Shown here: positions 9,567-18,781 of the stretch, one piece after another
Position numbering within the stretch: the first letter of the stretch is position 1
How the letters are laid out: each line of letters opens with the position of its first letter
From: Meishania litoralis
GTDB lineage: Bacteria; Bacteroidota; Bacteroidia; Flavobacteriales; Flavobacteriaceae
Length of the DNA stretch: 64,000 nt
Reading direction: 5' to 3'
NCBI RefSeq assembly: GCF_042611095.1
Contig: NZ_JBHFPV010000002.1
Location: 1-64,000, forward strand
Notes under the pieces: generated by a model
Database searches by the model: none
The model's input: only the letters and a program-made list of their open reading frames with translations
What the model was told of the DNA's origin: nothing
Translations under genes and position numbers: made by a program

Positions 9567-10880
9567 ATGGCAATATATACAGAAAATGAAGCTCGGAGAA
9601 TAATGGAAAAAGCCCTTAGCTTTTCCACCGCCGATGCTTGCGAGATAAATTTAAGTGGCAGTGAAAGCGGCAATATTCGATATGCGCGTAATTCAGTTTC
9701 CACTTCGGGGCACCGATCCAATCAGACTTTGGTGGTACAGTCAAATTTTGGAAAACGTTCGGGTACGGCCACGATTGATGAATTTGATGACGAATCGTTG
9801 AAAAGGGTAGTGGCAAGGGCGGAGGAGTTGGCCAAGTTATCACCTGAAAACCCCGAATTTATGGAACCTTTGGGGCCACAATCATACGATTCATCAGTGA
9901 GTTTCGTTCAGGCAACCGCTGATATAGCTCCCGAATATCGGGCCGAAGTGGCAAATAGTAGTATTGCACCGGCAATGGCCAAAGATGTTACCGCGGCTGG
10001 CTTCTTGAATGACTCCTCAAGTTTTAGCGCGATGCTCAATTCAAATGGGCTTTTTGCCTATAATAAAGAGACCAATGCGAATTTTACGGTTACAATGCGT
10101 ACCAATGACGGTACCGGATCTGGTTGGGTGACAAGAGACTACAACGATATTGCAAAGTTCGATGCGGCAGAGGCCTCTAAAATCGCCATCGATAAAGCGG
10201 TCATGTCAAGGGAGGCAAAAGCTATCGAACCCGGAAAATACACCGTTATACTTGAACCTTCGGCCGCCCAAGGCCTTTTGAACGGTTTACAGTACGCACT
10301 AGACGCCAGACAGGCTGACGAAGGTAGAAGTTTTATGTCAAAAGAGGGGGGCAATAAAATGGGTGATAAGATCGTCGATGAACGAGTTAATATTTGGTCG
10401 GATCCTTTGCACCCCGATGCGCCAACGGCAACATGGAATGGCGCTGGGCAGCCACTGAAAAAAACAATCTGGATAGAAAACGGCGTTGTAAAGAATCTGG
10501 CCTATAGCCGATATTGGGCCGAGCAAAAAGGAGTAGATCCCCTGCCTTCGCCGAGCAATTTTATAATGGCGGGCGGCGATGCTTCTTTAGATGAACTTAT
10601 CAAAAGTACCAAGAAAGGTATTTTGGTTACCCGGCTTTGGTATATCAGGTCTGTAGACCCGCAAACGCTATTATATACCGGTTTAACGAGGGATGGAACA
10701 TTTTATATTGAGAATGGGGCCATCAAGCATCCGGTCAAAAATTTCCGCTTTAATGAAAGTCCGATCATTATGCTGAACAATTTGGAAACTCTTGGCGAGC
10801 AGGCAAGGGTCGATGGTAATCTGATTCCTTATATGAAAATAAGGGACTTTACCTTTACCAGTTTGTCGGATGCCGTTTAG
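9567..10880 (+). CDS. TldE/PmbA-family partner subunit of the TldD protease
   Basis: The 437-residue protein is of PmbA/TldE type. It has the N-terminal IYTENEARRIMEKALS segment, the central SNGLFAYNKETNANFTVTMR region and the C-terminal GDASLDELIKSTKKGILVTR segment shared by the family. It lacks HExxxH, as expected for the non-catalytic subunit. Unlike its partner it has no obvious signal sequence, which is odd if TldD is exported by Tat; co-export as a folded pair is one way out. A strong terminator follows the gene. Confidence 0.88.
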   Translation: MAIYTENEARRIMEKALSFSTADACEINLSGSESGNIRYARNSVSTSGHRSNQTLVVQSNFGKRSGTATIDEFDDESLKRVVARAEELAKLSPENPEFMEPLGPQSYDSSVSFVQATADIAPEYRAEVANSSIAPAMAKDVTAAGFLNDSSSFSAMLNSNGLFAYNKETNANFTVTMRTNDGTGSGWVTRDYNDIAKFDAAEASKIAIDKAVMSREAKAIEPGKYTVILEPSAAQGLLNGLQYALDARQADEGRSFMSKEGGNKMGDKIVDERVNIWSDPLHPDAPTATWNGAGQPLKKTIWIENGVVKNLAYSRYWAEQKGVDPLPSPSNFIMAGGDASLDELIKSTKKGILVTRLWYIRSVDPQTLLYTGLTRDGTFYIENGAIKHPVKNFRFNESPIIMLNNLETLGEQARVDGNLIPYMKIRDFTFTSLSDAV

Positions 10881-10902
10881 ATTATATTTGGAGCGAACAA
10901 AG

Positions 10903-10943
10903 CTGGTTGTCAAGATAAGTTCATGACAGCCAGTTTTCTTTTT
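10903..10943 (+). terminator. Rho-independent terminator after the tldD-tldE pair
   Basis: CTGGTTGTCA (10903-10912) can pair with TGACAGCCAG (10924-10933), with one wobble pair, across an 11-base loop. TTTTCTTTTT follows. Only 25 bp remain before the next gene's start, so the downstream operon needs read-through or a promoter within or upstream of this hairpin. Confidence 0.72.
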
Positions 10944-10968
10944 ATGGATTGAAATAAGTCGATGAAAG

Positions 10969-11589
10969 TTGAACAACGAGTTTTTCTTTACAAGATTGCA
11001 ATATGAGTCAGGTGATTGGGATGTGGATCAACGAATGCCTTCGAATCTCTTGAATTCCTTGGTGGAATATACTACCCTTGCCGTAGACAAAAAGGAAAAT
11101 ATCATCCCACTTGGGGGTGACGATATTTTTAAATGTCCGTTCTGCTATCTTTCCGGTCATAAGTTGGTACAGTTTACCAAAAAAGAACGGGAAAACTTTG
11201 AAAAATACGTCAACAATGGAGGTTTTGTTTTCGTTGATGATTGCAATCATGATATCGACGGACTTTTTGCCAAATCGTTCGAACGTCAAATGGAGGAAAT
11301 TTTTGGTACTGAAGCGCTTAAGAAGATTCCGAACGACCATGAACTTTATACCATTTTTTTTGAGTTCGAAGATGGGCCTCCCACGACCTCGCAAGAATTG
11401 AACGGCTGGGGCGACGACCTGGTACATGAATATTTAAAGGGCATTGAAGTAAATGGTAGAATAGGAGTTCTATATAGCAACAAAGATTATGGTTGTGAAT
11501 GGGACTATGATTTTCGCAATAAGCGTTGGTACAAAATAGACAATACCCGCTTTGCGGTAAATATCGTGATGTACGCACTTACATCGTAA
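10969..11589 (+). CDS. DUF4159-domain protein
   Basis: The 206-residue protein matches DUF4159 over its whole length. It has the opening FFFTRLQYESGDWDVD, the NNGGFVFVDDCNHD segment and the C-terminal RFAVNIVMYALTS. It lacks a signal peptide. An in-frame TGA at 10963-10965 sits two codons before the TTG at 10969, and the domain starts at once, so TTG is the only start that keeps the domain whole. It heads an operon with MoxR, DUF58 and BatA-like genes, a grouping common in Bacteroidota. Similar domains have a class-I glutamine-amidotransferase-like fold, but no enzymatic role is known to me. Confidence 0.82.
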   Translation: MNNEFFFTRLQYESGDWDVDQRMPSNLLNSLVEYTTLAVDKKENIIPLGGDDIFKCPFCYLSGHKLVQFTKKERENFEKYVNNGGFVFVDDCNHDIDGLFAKSFERQMEEIFGTEALKKIPNDHELYTIFFEFEDGPPTTSQELNGWGDDLVHEYLKGIEVNGRIGVLYSNKDYGCEWDYDFRNKRWYKIDNTRFAVNIVMYALTS

Positions 11590-11600
11590 ATACGAAATGA

Positions 11601-12611
11601 ATGGACAAACAATTGATGGAAGTTAAAAAAGAGGTCGAATCATTGACTTCGAAACTTGCCGATCTGAAAAAGGAAATAGGCAAGGTGATCATAGGGCAAG
11701 AAGAGACCGTTGAGCACCTATTGATTACTTTTTTGGCCGGAGGTCATGCATTGCTCGAAGGTGTACCCGGTTTGGCAAAAACCCTAATGATAAAAACATT
11801 GGCACAGGCAATCGACCTGAAGTTCAGAAGAATTCAGTTTACCCCTGACCTGATGCCCTCCGATATTATCGGCACGGAAATTTTGGAGGAAGACCATACT
11901 ACGGGCAAAAAATTCTTTGAATTTAATAAAGGGCCAATTTTTGCCAATATCATTTTGGCCGATGAGATCAATCGCACCCCTCCAAAGACACAGGCGGCGC
12001 TTTTGGAAGCAATGCAAGAGTTCGAGGTAACCTATTCAGGAAAGACTTATGATCTTGACAGGCCCTTTTTTATTTTAGCTACCCAAAACCCAATAGAACA
12101 ATCGGGAACCTTTCCCTTGCCCGAAGCGCAGCAAGACCGTTTTCTCTTTTATATAAAGATAGGTTATCCATCAGAGTCGGAAGAATCCACTATTCTGAAA
12201 AGTACTACGGGAACCCAAAAAGAAGCGATTAAAAATATTGTGACGGGCGAAGAAATCCTTCGCTTACAACAATTGGTGCGTGAGGTTCCGATTAGCGATG
12301 ACCTTATTGGTTATGTCGGTCGTATTGTACGTGCCACCAGACCTGAGACTACTTCCGACGACTATGTAAAGCAATGGGTCGACTGGGGGGCGGGCCCGAG
12401 GGCGGGTCAGGCCATGATTCTGACGGCCAAGGCGAGGGCGCTTCAAGCAGGCCGCTTGGCCGTTACCCTTGATGACCTCGAACATGTGGCATTACCTGTA
12501 TTAAGACATCGTATCATTGTCAATTTTAGGGCAGAGGCCGAAGGAATTGATGCTGATCAGGTAACCTGTCAACTTTTGAAGACGATACAATTCTCCGCAA
12601 ACGGAATCTAA
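11601..12611 (+). CDS. MoxR-family AAA+ ATPase
   Basis: The 336-residue protein has Walker A GVPGLAKT (54-61), Walker B with IILADEINRTPPKTQAALLEAMQE, sensor ATQNPIEQSGTFPLPEAQQDRF, and the C-terminal lid with DYVKQWVDWGAGPRAGQ. MoxR ATPases are chaperone-like and usually act with a DUF58 protein and von-Willebrand-factor-type membrane proteins, which is the gene order here. It starts 11 bp after the DUF4159 gene. Confidence 0.95.
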   Translation: MDKQLMEVKKEVESLTSKLADLKKEIGKVIIGQEETVEHLLITFLAGGHALLEGVPGLAKTLMIKTLAQAIDLKFRRIQFTPDLMPSDIIGTEILEEDHTTGKKFFEFNKGPIFANIILADEINRTPPKTQAALLEAMQEFEVTYSGKTYDLDRPFFILATQNPIEQSGTFPLPEAQQDRFLFYIKIGYPSESEESTILKSTTGTQKEAIKNIVTGEEILRLQQLVREVPISDDLIGYVGRIVRATRPETTSDDYVKQWVDWGAGPRAGQAMILTAKARALQAGRLAVTLDDLEHVALPVLRHRIIVNFRAEAEGIDADQVTCQLLKTIQFSANGI

Positions 12612-12626
12612 TGTTCTTTTAGTAAA

Positions 12627-13523
12627 GTGAAGCAAGACTACCATCAGTTATTGAAACCCGATATTATTAACAGCGTTTCCGGCTTATCATTGATAGCAAG
12701 GATAATCGTTGAGGGGTATCTCTCGGGACATAATCGTAGTAGGAGGGTAGGAGCGGGACTTGAATTCAGCCAATATCGGGGTTATGAACAAGGTGATGAT
12801 ATGCGTTTGTTGGATTGGAAAATGTTGGCCCGTTCGGGAAGGTATTATATCAAGCAATCGGAAATCGATACACATATTTCGGTAAAATATATTCTCGACA
12901 CCAGCAAATCTATGGCCCACGAAGAGAACGGGTTATCAAAAATAGATCATGTAAGGGTCTTGGTAGCCTCACTGGCCTATTTGTCACAAAAACAAGGAGA
13001 TGCCGTAGGTCTTTTCACGGTCAATGATGAGAACATCTTCGGTTTGAACCCGACCGTTCGGAAACAGCATTTCAATCGTATACTCCACGAATTGGTTCGA
13101 TTACAGGTCAAAGGAAAATGGCCCGATAATTCCATGACAATCGATAAACTACATGACCGAAGCCGCAAAGAACTAATTCTCTTCTTTACCGACCTGTATG
13201 AGCATAATACGGAGCTAATGACCATGATCAAGGGTTTGAAGACGATTAGAAATGAAGTTGTCGTAATGCATATAATGGGGCAAAAAGAGCTTGAATTCAA
13301 CCATTCTGGCCCGGCGATTTTTGAAGACCTGGAAACGGGTTTGCGTATTAGGGTTGATGCCAAGGAGGCCAAAGCAAAGTATTTGAGCGCATTGGGTTTG
13401 ATGATTTCCGATACCAAAGAACTCTTGTGGTCAAATGGCATAGGATATCATTTGTTCAATTTGGGTGAACCCATTGGCGATACCCTACAGGTCTTTTTAA
13501 AACAGCGAAGTAGATTGCTATGA
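12627..13523 (+). CDS. DUF58-domain protein (MoxR partner)
   Basis: The 298-residue protein carries the DUF58 core GLEFSQYRGYEQGDDMRLLD followed by WKMLARSGRYYIKQ, and a VWA-like half with ILDTSKSM, an incomplete MIDAS (DxSxS) motif. The start is GTG at 12627. It follows moxR by 15 bp, and its stop overlaps the next start as ATGA. DUF58 proteins are thought to be cytoplasmic adaptors or clients of MoxR. Confidence 0.9.
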   Translation: MKQDYHQLLKPDIINSVSGLSLIARIIVEGYLSGHNRSRRVGAGLEFSQYRGYEQGDDMRLLDWKMLARSGRYYIKQSEIDTHISVKYILDTSKSMAHEENGLSKIDHVRVLVASLAYLSQKQGDAVGLFTVNDENIFGLNPTVRKQHFNRILHELVRLQVKGKWPDNSMTIDKLHDRSRKELILFFTDLYEHNTELMTMIKGLKTIRNEVVVMHIMGQKELEFNHSGPAIFEDLETGLRIRVDAKEAKAKYLSALGLMISDTKELLWSNGIGYHLFNLGEPIGDTLQVFLKQRSRLL

Positions 13524-14815
13524 CTTTTCTTGACCCTAAATATCTTTGGGCACTTTTGTCGGTTCTCGTTCCGATAACCATACACTTGTGGAGCAGAAAA
13601 AAAGTCATTGTAATCAAAGTAGGTAGCATCCGTTTTTTGGAATCCTTAAATCCTAAACAGACCAATAGCATAAAATTGAACGAAATATGGTTGCTGATTT
13701 TGCGAATGTTGATTCTCGTTCTCCTTTCCTTTTTAATGGCGCAGCCCAGAATCAAGGGAAACTCTCAGCATACGGCCATTACGTATCTCGTCGAACCTTA
13801 TTTATTGACTCATTCTAAAATCGGTGCTTTGCTGGATTCGCTTCCGGAAAACAGTGTTAGATCGTTTCAATCGGGATTTCCTGTGTTGGAAAATGCCGAT
13901 TCGGGGAGTGGCACGCACAATACTCCAAATTACTGGCAATTGGCCTACGAAATGGAAGACCTACCATCGGATAGTATGGTGGTTTTCACTCGTGGGTTTC
14001 AAAAAGGTATTAAGGGAATGCGCCCAAAAATAAGGGCTAATGTGAGATGGGTTCTCTTTGAAACGGATGAACCCTCAGACGGAGTGGTCGAAGCTGCTAT
14101 TGATGGTGACGATATATCGCTATTAAGGGTCAACGGCAATCACAGGCATCTGGCCTTTGAAAAAGAAATACTGTCAAGGAACAGTGACCAACTAAAGATT
14201 GATTCCAAAAATGATAGTGTTGAAATAACTTTAAGTGCTGGACAGATAATACTGCCTTTGCTCAAAAAAGAATCGATTGGTGTCCATCTGTTTTACGAGG
14301 ATAGCCTCTCGGATCAAATGAAATATCTGGAGTCCGCTTTTAGGGCCATCGACAAGTATCTGGACAAGAAAATAGAAATACATTCCGAAAAAATCACAGG
14401 AACCATTGATTCCACCGATTTTGAATATCTTGTTTGGCTCAGCGGAAAGCCAACGCCCAAAAATTCGGGAAGAATTCTTTTGTACCGCCCCGACGATCTG
14501 GCAAATGAGCTTATAGTTCCTGCGATGGTGAAGAATGTTTTTCATTTGACAAGACCGTTGAATTCCGAAAACATAATTAAAGACCATTTAGCGGAACAAT
14601 TGATCGCTACTCTTGACCTTCATCTTGATCTGGAGGAAAAAATATTGCCCTTTGATAGACGTACTTTGGCTTTGGACGAACTCCGACCGACTAAAATTGT
14701 GTCTCCAAAAAAGAAGGAACATTTTCATTTGCTTGACCTATCCCCATGGATATGGGGCCTACTCGCCGTACTACTCATTGGGGAACGAATTATATCAAAA
14801 TACCGAGGGCAATGA
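13520..14815 (+). CDS. BatA-like membrane protein
   Basis: The first about 80 residues match the BatA N-terminal domain: a hydrophobic segment near 8-25 that includes LWALLSVLVPITIHLWSRKK, then a second near 57-75 (LLILRMLILVLLSFLMAQP). A soluble middle part is followed by a C-terminal helix (WIWGLLAVLLIGERI) and a short basic tail. The 431-residue length and lack of a clear VWA MIDAS motif set it apart from true BatA. It overlaps both neighbours by 4 bases, which points to coupled translation and a shared complex. Confidence 0.8.
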   Translation: MTFLDPKYLWALLSVLVPITIHLWSRKKVIVIKVGSIRFLESLNPKQTNSIKLNEIWLLILRMLILVLLSFLMAQPRIKGNSQHTAITYLVEPYLLTHSKIGALLDSLPENSVRSFQSGFPVLENADSGSGTHNTPNYWQLAYEMEDLPSDSMVVFTRGFQKGIKGMRPKIRANVRWVLFETDEPSDGVVEAAIDGDDISLLRVNGNHRHLAFEKEILSRNSDQLKIDSKNDSVEITLSAGQIILPLLKKESIGVHLFYEDSLSDQMKYLESAFRAIDKYLDKKIEIHSEKITGTIDSTDFEYLVWLSGKPTPKNSGRILLYRPDDLANELIVPAMVKNVFHLTRPLNSENIIKDHLAEQLIATLDLHLDLEEKILPFDRRTLALDELRPTKIVSPKKKEHFHLLDLSPWIWGLLAVLLIGERIISKYRGQ

Positions 14816-17031
14816 AAGAATCGGGAAAGGAGATATTGATAGCATTGCATAATAGATGGAAATTACGGTTGTTCCTAGAAATAGTATTGTACGCAATTGG
14901 CCCAACAATACTCTGTTACTTTCTCGGATTCAATTGGATCTGGACTTTGGGCCTTTTCTTTTGTTTGTTGTTGATATTGACCGTGATAAAAAAACCATGG
15001 CGATCGACATTGAATAGGCTGGCCAGTTACATCGATCAAAAAATGAAATCAGTCGAACACAGCTCGAGCCTTTTATTGCAGCCCCCTGAACAGCTTTCAA
15101 GTTTGGCAAGACTGCAAAGTCAAAAAGTGCTTCGTACACTGGTAAGCAATGACAGCTCCATATTACCCATAAAAGGTCTCAAAAGGGCAAGTATTGCGGC
15201 CTTTTTATGCATAGGTATAGGTTTTTTGTTCTCTAAGTCGGGAATTGCAGAGAGCCTTTGGTCCACAAAAAGAGATGCTTTTGAAAATGGGATTATCGAC
15301 TTTCGACCGGTCGATTCTTTGGCCGTTGAAACGCTCCGGCCAAAAGTAGAAAGCCAAAAGGTGATCATAAGCTATCCATCATATACGGGCAAAAGGCCTG
15401 TGACTACTTCAAATATGAATATCAGGGCTTTGGAAGGATCCCGTTTGACCTGGAACATCAAATTCGATTCTCAGGTAGATAGTGTAATTCTTGAAACGAA
15501 CGATAAAAACCGTCTCATGCGATTGACCGATGGGTTTTACATAGAATCCTCGACTTTGAAGGAACCGGGGTTTTATAACTTCCGTTTTACGGATGCGCGA
15601 GGGGGTACTTATGCTTCCGACCTTTATGCATTGGAGGTTATCCGCGATCAGCCTCCATCCCTTGAAATACAAGGTATTAAGCCATTCGAAGCATTTGAAT
15701 TCGCCGAATCGAAGCATTTGAAGTTGACAGCCTTGATCAATGACGATTATGGCATTGCCGCAGCGGAAATAATTGCGACCGTCAGCAAAGGTTCTGGGGA
15801 ATCGGTCAAGTTCCGTGAAGAGAAGTTGGCTTTCGACACAGAGGTCATAGGAAGTAAAAAAAGTCTTGAATTATCAAAAAAAATAGATTTGGATATGCTT
15901 GAAATGGAACCCGGCGATGAGCTCTATTTCTATGTTGAGGTGCTTGACACCAAGCGTCCCACGGCCAATTCCAGTCGTAGTGAAACATTTTTTGCCGTAA
16001 TCAAAGATACGGTCTCAAATCATTTCGCGGTAGAAGGCACTATGGGCGCCGACTTGATGCCCGATTATTTTCGTAGTCAGCGACAGTTGATCATCGACAC
16101 CGAAAAACTGATTGCCGATAAGGGGCAATTGACCGAACACGAGTTTAATTCCACAAGCAATGAACTGGGTTTTGACCAAAAGGCCCTACGATTAAAATAT
16201 GGCGAGTTTATGGGTGATGAGGCCGATTCGGGAATTCAAGGAGGGCAACCTTCCTTGGATGATGACCATAGCGATACCGAAGACCCCTTGGCTGAATTCA
16301 CCCATGACCACGATGGTGATAACGAGCACAATCTTGTAGATCACGAACATGAAGAGGATGATGAAGAAAATGTAAAGGGAGATCCTTTGCACGATTACCT
16401 GCACAATCATGATGACCCTGAAGAATCGACCTTGTTCACGCAGTCGTTGAAAAGCAAGTTACAACAGGCCATGGCCGAAATGTGGGATGCCGAACTTCAT
16501 TTACGTTTGTATACGCCCGAAAAGTCGTTGCCCTATCAATACAAGGCGTTAAAATTGATTCAGGAAATCAAGAACAGTGCACGTATTTATGTACACCGCA
16601 TCGGTTTCGACCCTCCCCCCATAAAAGAGGAAGTACGATTGACGGGTGATATTGACGAAGTCAATACTTTTCAAAAAAAGGCTGAACTAGAAATCACCCC
16701 GGTATATCCTAATATTCGTGAAGCTATCAAGATTATTGAAAAATTGAAAAACAGTGATATTGCGATTTCGCAGAACGACAGATCTTTATTTAAGATGGCC
16801 AGTAATGAACTGGCCGGCAAGGCAATTGAAGAACCCGGCAAATATTTGAGTACCCTGCAAGGCCTGAAATGGTTGACTGAGGATATTGAAATAACCAAAG
16901 GATTATTGAACAGGGTGCAAGAAGGACTGTTTTCCGTGATTCCGCGGTCTGACCCTTACACTGATAGCGGCGCGCTTTTCACCAATGACCTTGACAATCT
17001 GCTTTTAAAAGAATTGGAAACCTATGACTAA
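14812..17031 (+). CDS. Large membrane protein, DUF4175-like, with His/Asp/Glu-rich segment
   Basis: I start at ATG 14812 (739 residues), which gives an ATGA overlap with the BatA-like gene; an ATG at 14746 would overlap it by 70 bp. Three hydrophobic segments lie in the first about 145 residues, followed by a large domain likely to face the periplasm. Its layout and operon position recall the DUF4175 family of Bacteroidota, but I am not certain. Residues about 484-540 (16261-16431) are packed with His, Asp and Glu (HSDTEDPLAEFTHDHDGDNE, HEHEEDDEE), a possible divalent-metal-binding or flexible acidic linker. The function is unknown; the context ties it to the MoxR/DUF58 system. Confidence 0.7.
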   Translation: MKESGKEILIALHNRWKLRLFLEIVLYAIGPTILCYFLGFNWIWTLGLFFCLLLILTVIKKPWRSTLNRLASYIDQKMKSVEHSSSLLLQPPEQLSSLARLQSQKVLRTLVSNDSSILPIKGLKRASIAAFLCIGIGFLFSKSGIAESLWSTKRDAFENGIIDFRPVDSLAVETLRPKVESQKVIISYPSYTGKRPVTTSNMNIRALEGSRLTWNIKFDSQVDSVILETNDKNRLMRLTDGFYIESSTLKEPGFYNFRFTDARGGTYASDLYALEVIRDQPPSLEIQGIKPFEAFEFAESKHLKLTALINDDYGIAAAEIIATVSKGSGESVKFREEKLAFDTEVIGSKKSLELSKKIDLDMLEMEPGDELYFYVEVLDTKRPTANSSRSETFFAVIKDTVSNHFAVEGTMGADLMPDYFRSQRQLIIDTEKLIADKGQLTEHEFNSTSNELGFDQKALRLKYGEFMGDEADSGIQGGQPSLDDDHSDTEDPLAEFTHDHDGDNEHNLVDHEHEEDDEENVKGDPLHDYLHNHDDPEESTLFTQSLKSKLQQAMAEMWDAELHLRLYTPEKSLPYQYKALKLIQEIKNSARIYVHRIGFDPPPIKEEVRLTGDIDEVNTFQKKAELEITPVYPNIREAIKIIEKLKNSDIAISQNDRSLFKMASNELAGKAIEEPGKYLSTLQGLKWLTEDIEITKGLLNRVQEGLFSVIPRSDPYTDSGALFTNDLDNLLLKELETYD

Positions 17032-18781
17032 TAGTTTCGTATTCTTAAACGAACCATGGTTCTGGCCCGTGATAAGTAGCGCGGTTTTTATCTTTTTGTT
17101 CTTCGTTTGGAAGGAATGGCCCGATTCTTCAAAAAAGAGGTTGTCTTTCAAGATTTTCTTAGCATTATCGGCAATAGTATCATTGGCATTGATCGCTCTG
17201 AGGCCAGCCCTTCGACATGAACTTGAAACGGGACTGGCGGTATTGATAACGGAAGGGGCCGACAACTCTAGGTTGGATAGCTTGGAAAAAAGAAATAAAA
17301 ATATCAAAAAGATCATTTATTCGAAGAATCGGTCCCTGCAAAGGCAGTTGGACTCCGTTAGTTCTTTATTTGTGTTGGGGCACGGCCTTGAGCCGTTCGA
17401 TTTATGGCAGTTTGAAGAAATCCCCGTGACCTACTTGGGGGGCGAGCCAATAAAAGGTATTGTAAAATTGAAGTATGATGTACAAAATACAATTGGTAAT
17501 AATTTAGAAATCAAAGGGTTGTATCAAAACCCCAAAAAAGGAAATAGAATAATCATACAAGAACCGGGGGGTGCGGTGCTCGATTCTGTTTTTTTGGATG
17601 ATGTTCACTCACAGCAGTTCAGGTTTTCGGTCGATTTAAAAATCTCGGGAGATTTTGTGTATCAATTGATCGAAAAAGATTCTACGGGACTTGAAATTAA
17701 TTCTGAACCTGTTCCGATTTCGGTTGTGAGGAAGGATCCGTTGCGAATAATGATAATCAATAGCTTCCCGACCTTTGAGTCAAAATATCTAAAGAATTTT
17801 CTTGCCGAAATGGGGCATAAGGTATTGGTAAGAAGCCAAATGACCAAGGGTAGATATAAGTTTGAATACCTTAATAGTGAACGGACTCCTATTTATGAAC
17901 TTTCCCGTGAAAATTTGCGAAAGTTCGACGTCGTTTTGATCGATACCGATTCTTATGTGAACTTTTCCGCAAGATCATTTCAAACACTTATTAACGCTGT
18001 GAAAGATGATGGCCTTGGAATTTTCATTCAACCCAATGCCAGTTTTTTTCAATTGTCGGAAGGCAAATCCCACTTTAATTATGATAGATTAACAACAACT
18101 GAAGTTTCATTTTCTCGATGGCCGAAGAATACATTTAGAATCTACCCCTATAGAATAAGGGATGATTTTTTAGTTGAGCCGGTTCAGGTTTCTAAAAGAT
18201 CGATTCTATCCGCTTACAAAAGAATAGGCAAAGGTAGGGTGGGTTCAACCGTTTTACGGGATACCTATCGACTAATGTTAGAAGGTAACAGTGTCGTCTA
18301 CAAACAATTCTGGACAGAGATTATCGGCGCCATTGCCAACAAAGAGGTCATTACAACAGAATTTGAATCAGAAACAATGTTCGCTGAAGAGCACCATCCC
18401 TTTAATTTTAAATTACGAACGACTAAATCGTCGCCAGCACTATTTGAAAGGGATAATGTTCAAATTCCCTTGAAGCAGCATCCGGATTTCCCAGATCTAT
18501 GGATGGGAACGGTTTATCCAAGAAATCACGGCTGGAATCAATTGACAATCGCTGGTGACAGTACATCGAGCCATAATTTTTTTGTTCTTGATTCCAATCA
18601 GTGGAATACCAAAAGAATAGCCCAAAAAATCGAGCAGAATGAACGAAAGTTTGCACATAATGCTTCGAGGTTTGAGAAAAAAATGGTACTTGACCCTATA
18701 GACAATATTTGGTTTTTCCTTGTTTTCTTAGTGGCCATTGCCTTACTATGGGTTGAGCCAAAACTTTTTGAATCCCGGTAA
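17024..18781 (+). CDS. Membrane protein of the MoxR operon, function unknown
   Basis: The 585-residue protein overlaps the preceding gene by 8 bases. It has two N-terminal hydrophobic segments (about 11-27 and 42-61), a long soluble region and a C-terminal helix (IWFFLVFLVAIALLWVEPKLF). The middle part (MIINSFPTFESKYLKNFLAE, then FDVVLIDTDSYVNF) resembles the glutamine-amidotransferase-like domain found in BatA/VWA-type membrane proteins, without visible catalytic residues. It is the last gene of the operon. I do not recognise a named family. Confidence 0.65.
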   Translation: MTNSFVFLNEPWFWPVISSAVFIFLFFVWKEWPDSSKKRLSFKIFLALSAIVSLALIALRPALRHELETGLAVLITEGADNSRLDSLEKRNKNIKKIIYSKNRSLQRQLDSVSSLFVLGHGLEPFDLWQFEEIPVTYLGGEPIKGIVKLKYDVQNTIGNNLEIKGLYQNPKKGNRIIIQEPGGAVLDSVFLDDVHSQQFRFSVDLKISGDFVYQLIEKDSTGLEINSEPVPISVVRKDPLRIMIINSFPTFESKYLKNFLAEMGHKVLVRSQMTKGRYKFEYLNSERTPIYELSRENLRKFDVVLIDTDSYVNFSARSFQTLINAVKDDGLGIFIQPNASFFQLSEGKSHFNYDRLTTTEVSFSRWPKNTFRIYPYRIRDDFLVEPVQVSKRSILSAYKRIGKGRVGSTVLRDTYRLMLEGNSVVYKQFWTEIIGAIANKEVITTEFESETMFAEEHHPFNFKLRTTKSSPALFERDNVQIPLKQHPDFPDLWMGTVYPRNHGWNQLTIAGDSTSSHNFFVLDSNQWNTKRIAQKIEQNERKFAHNASRFEKKMVLDPIDNIWFFLVFLVAIALLWVEPKLFESR

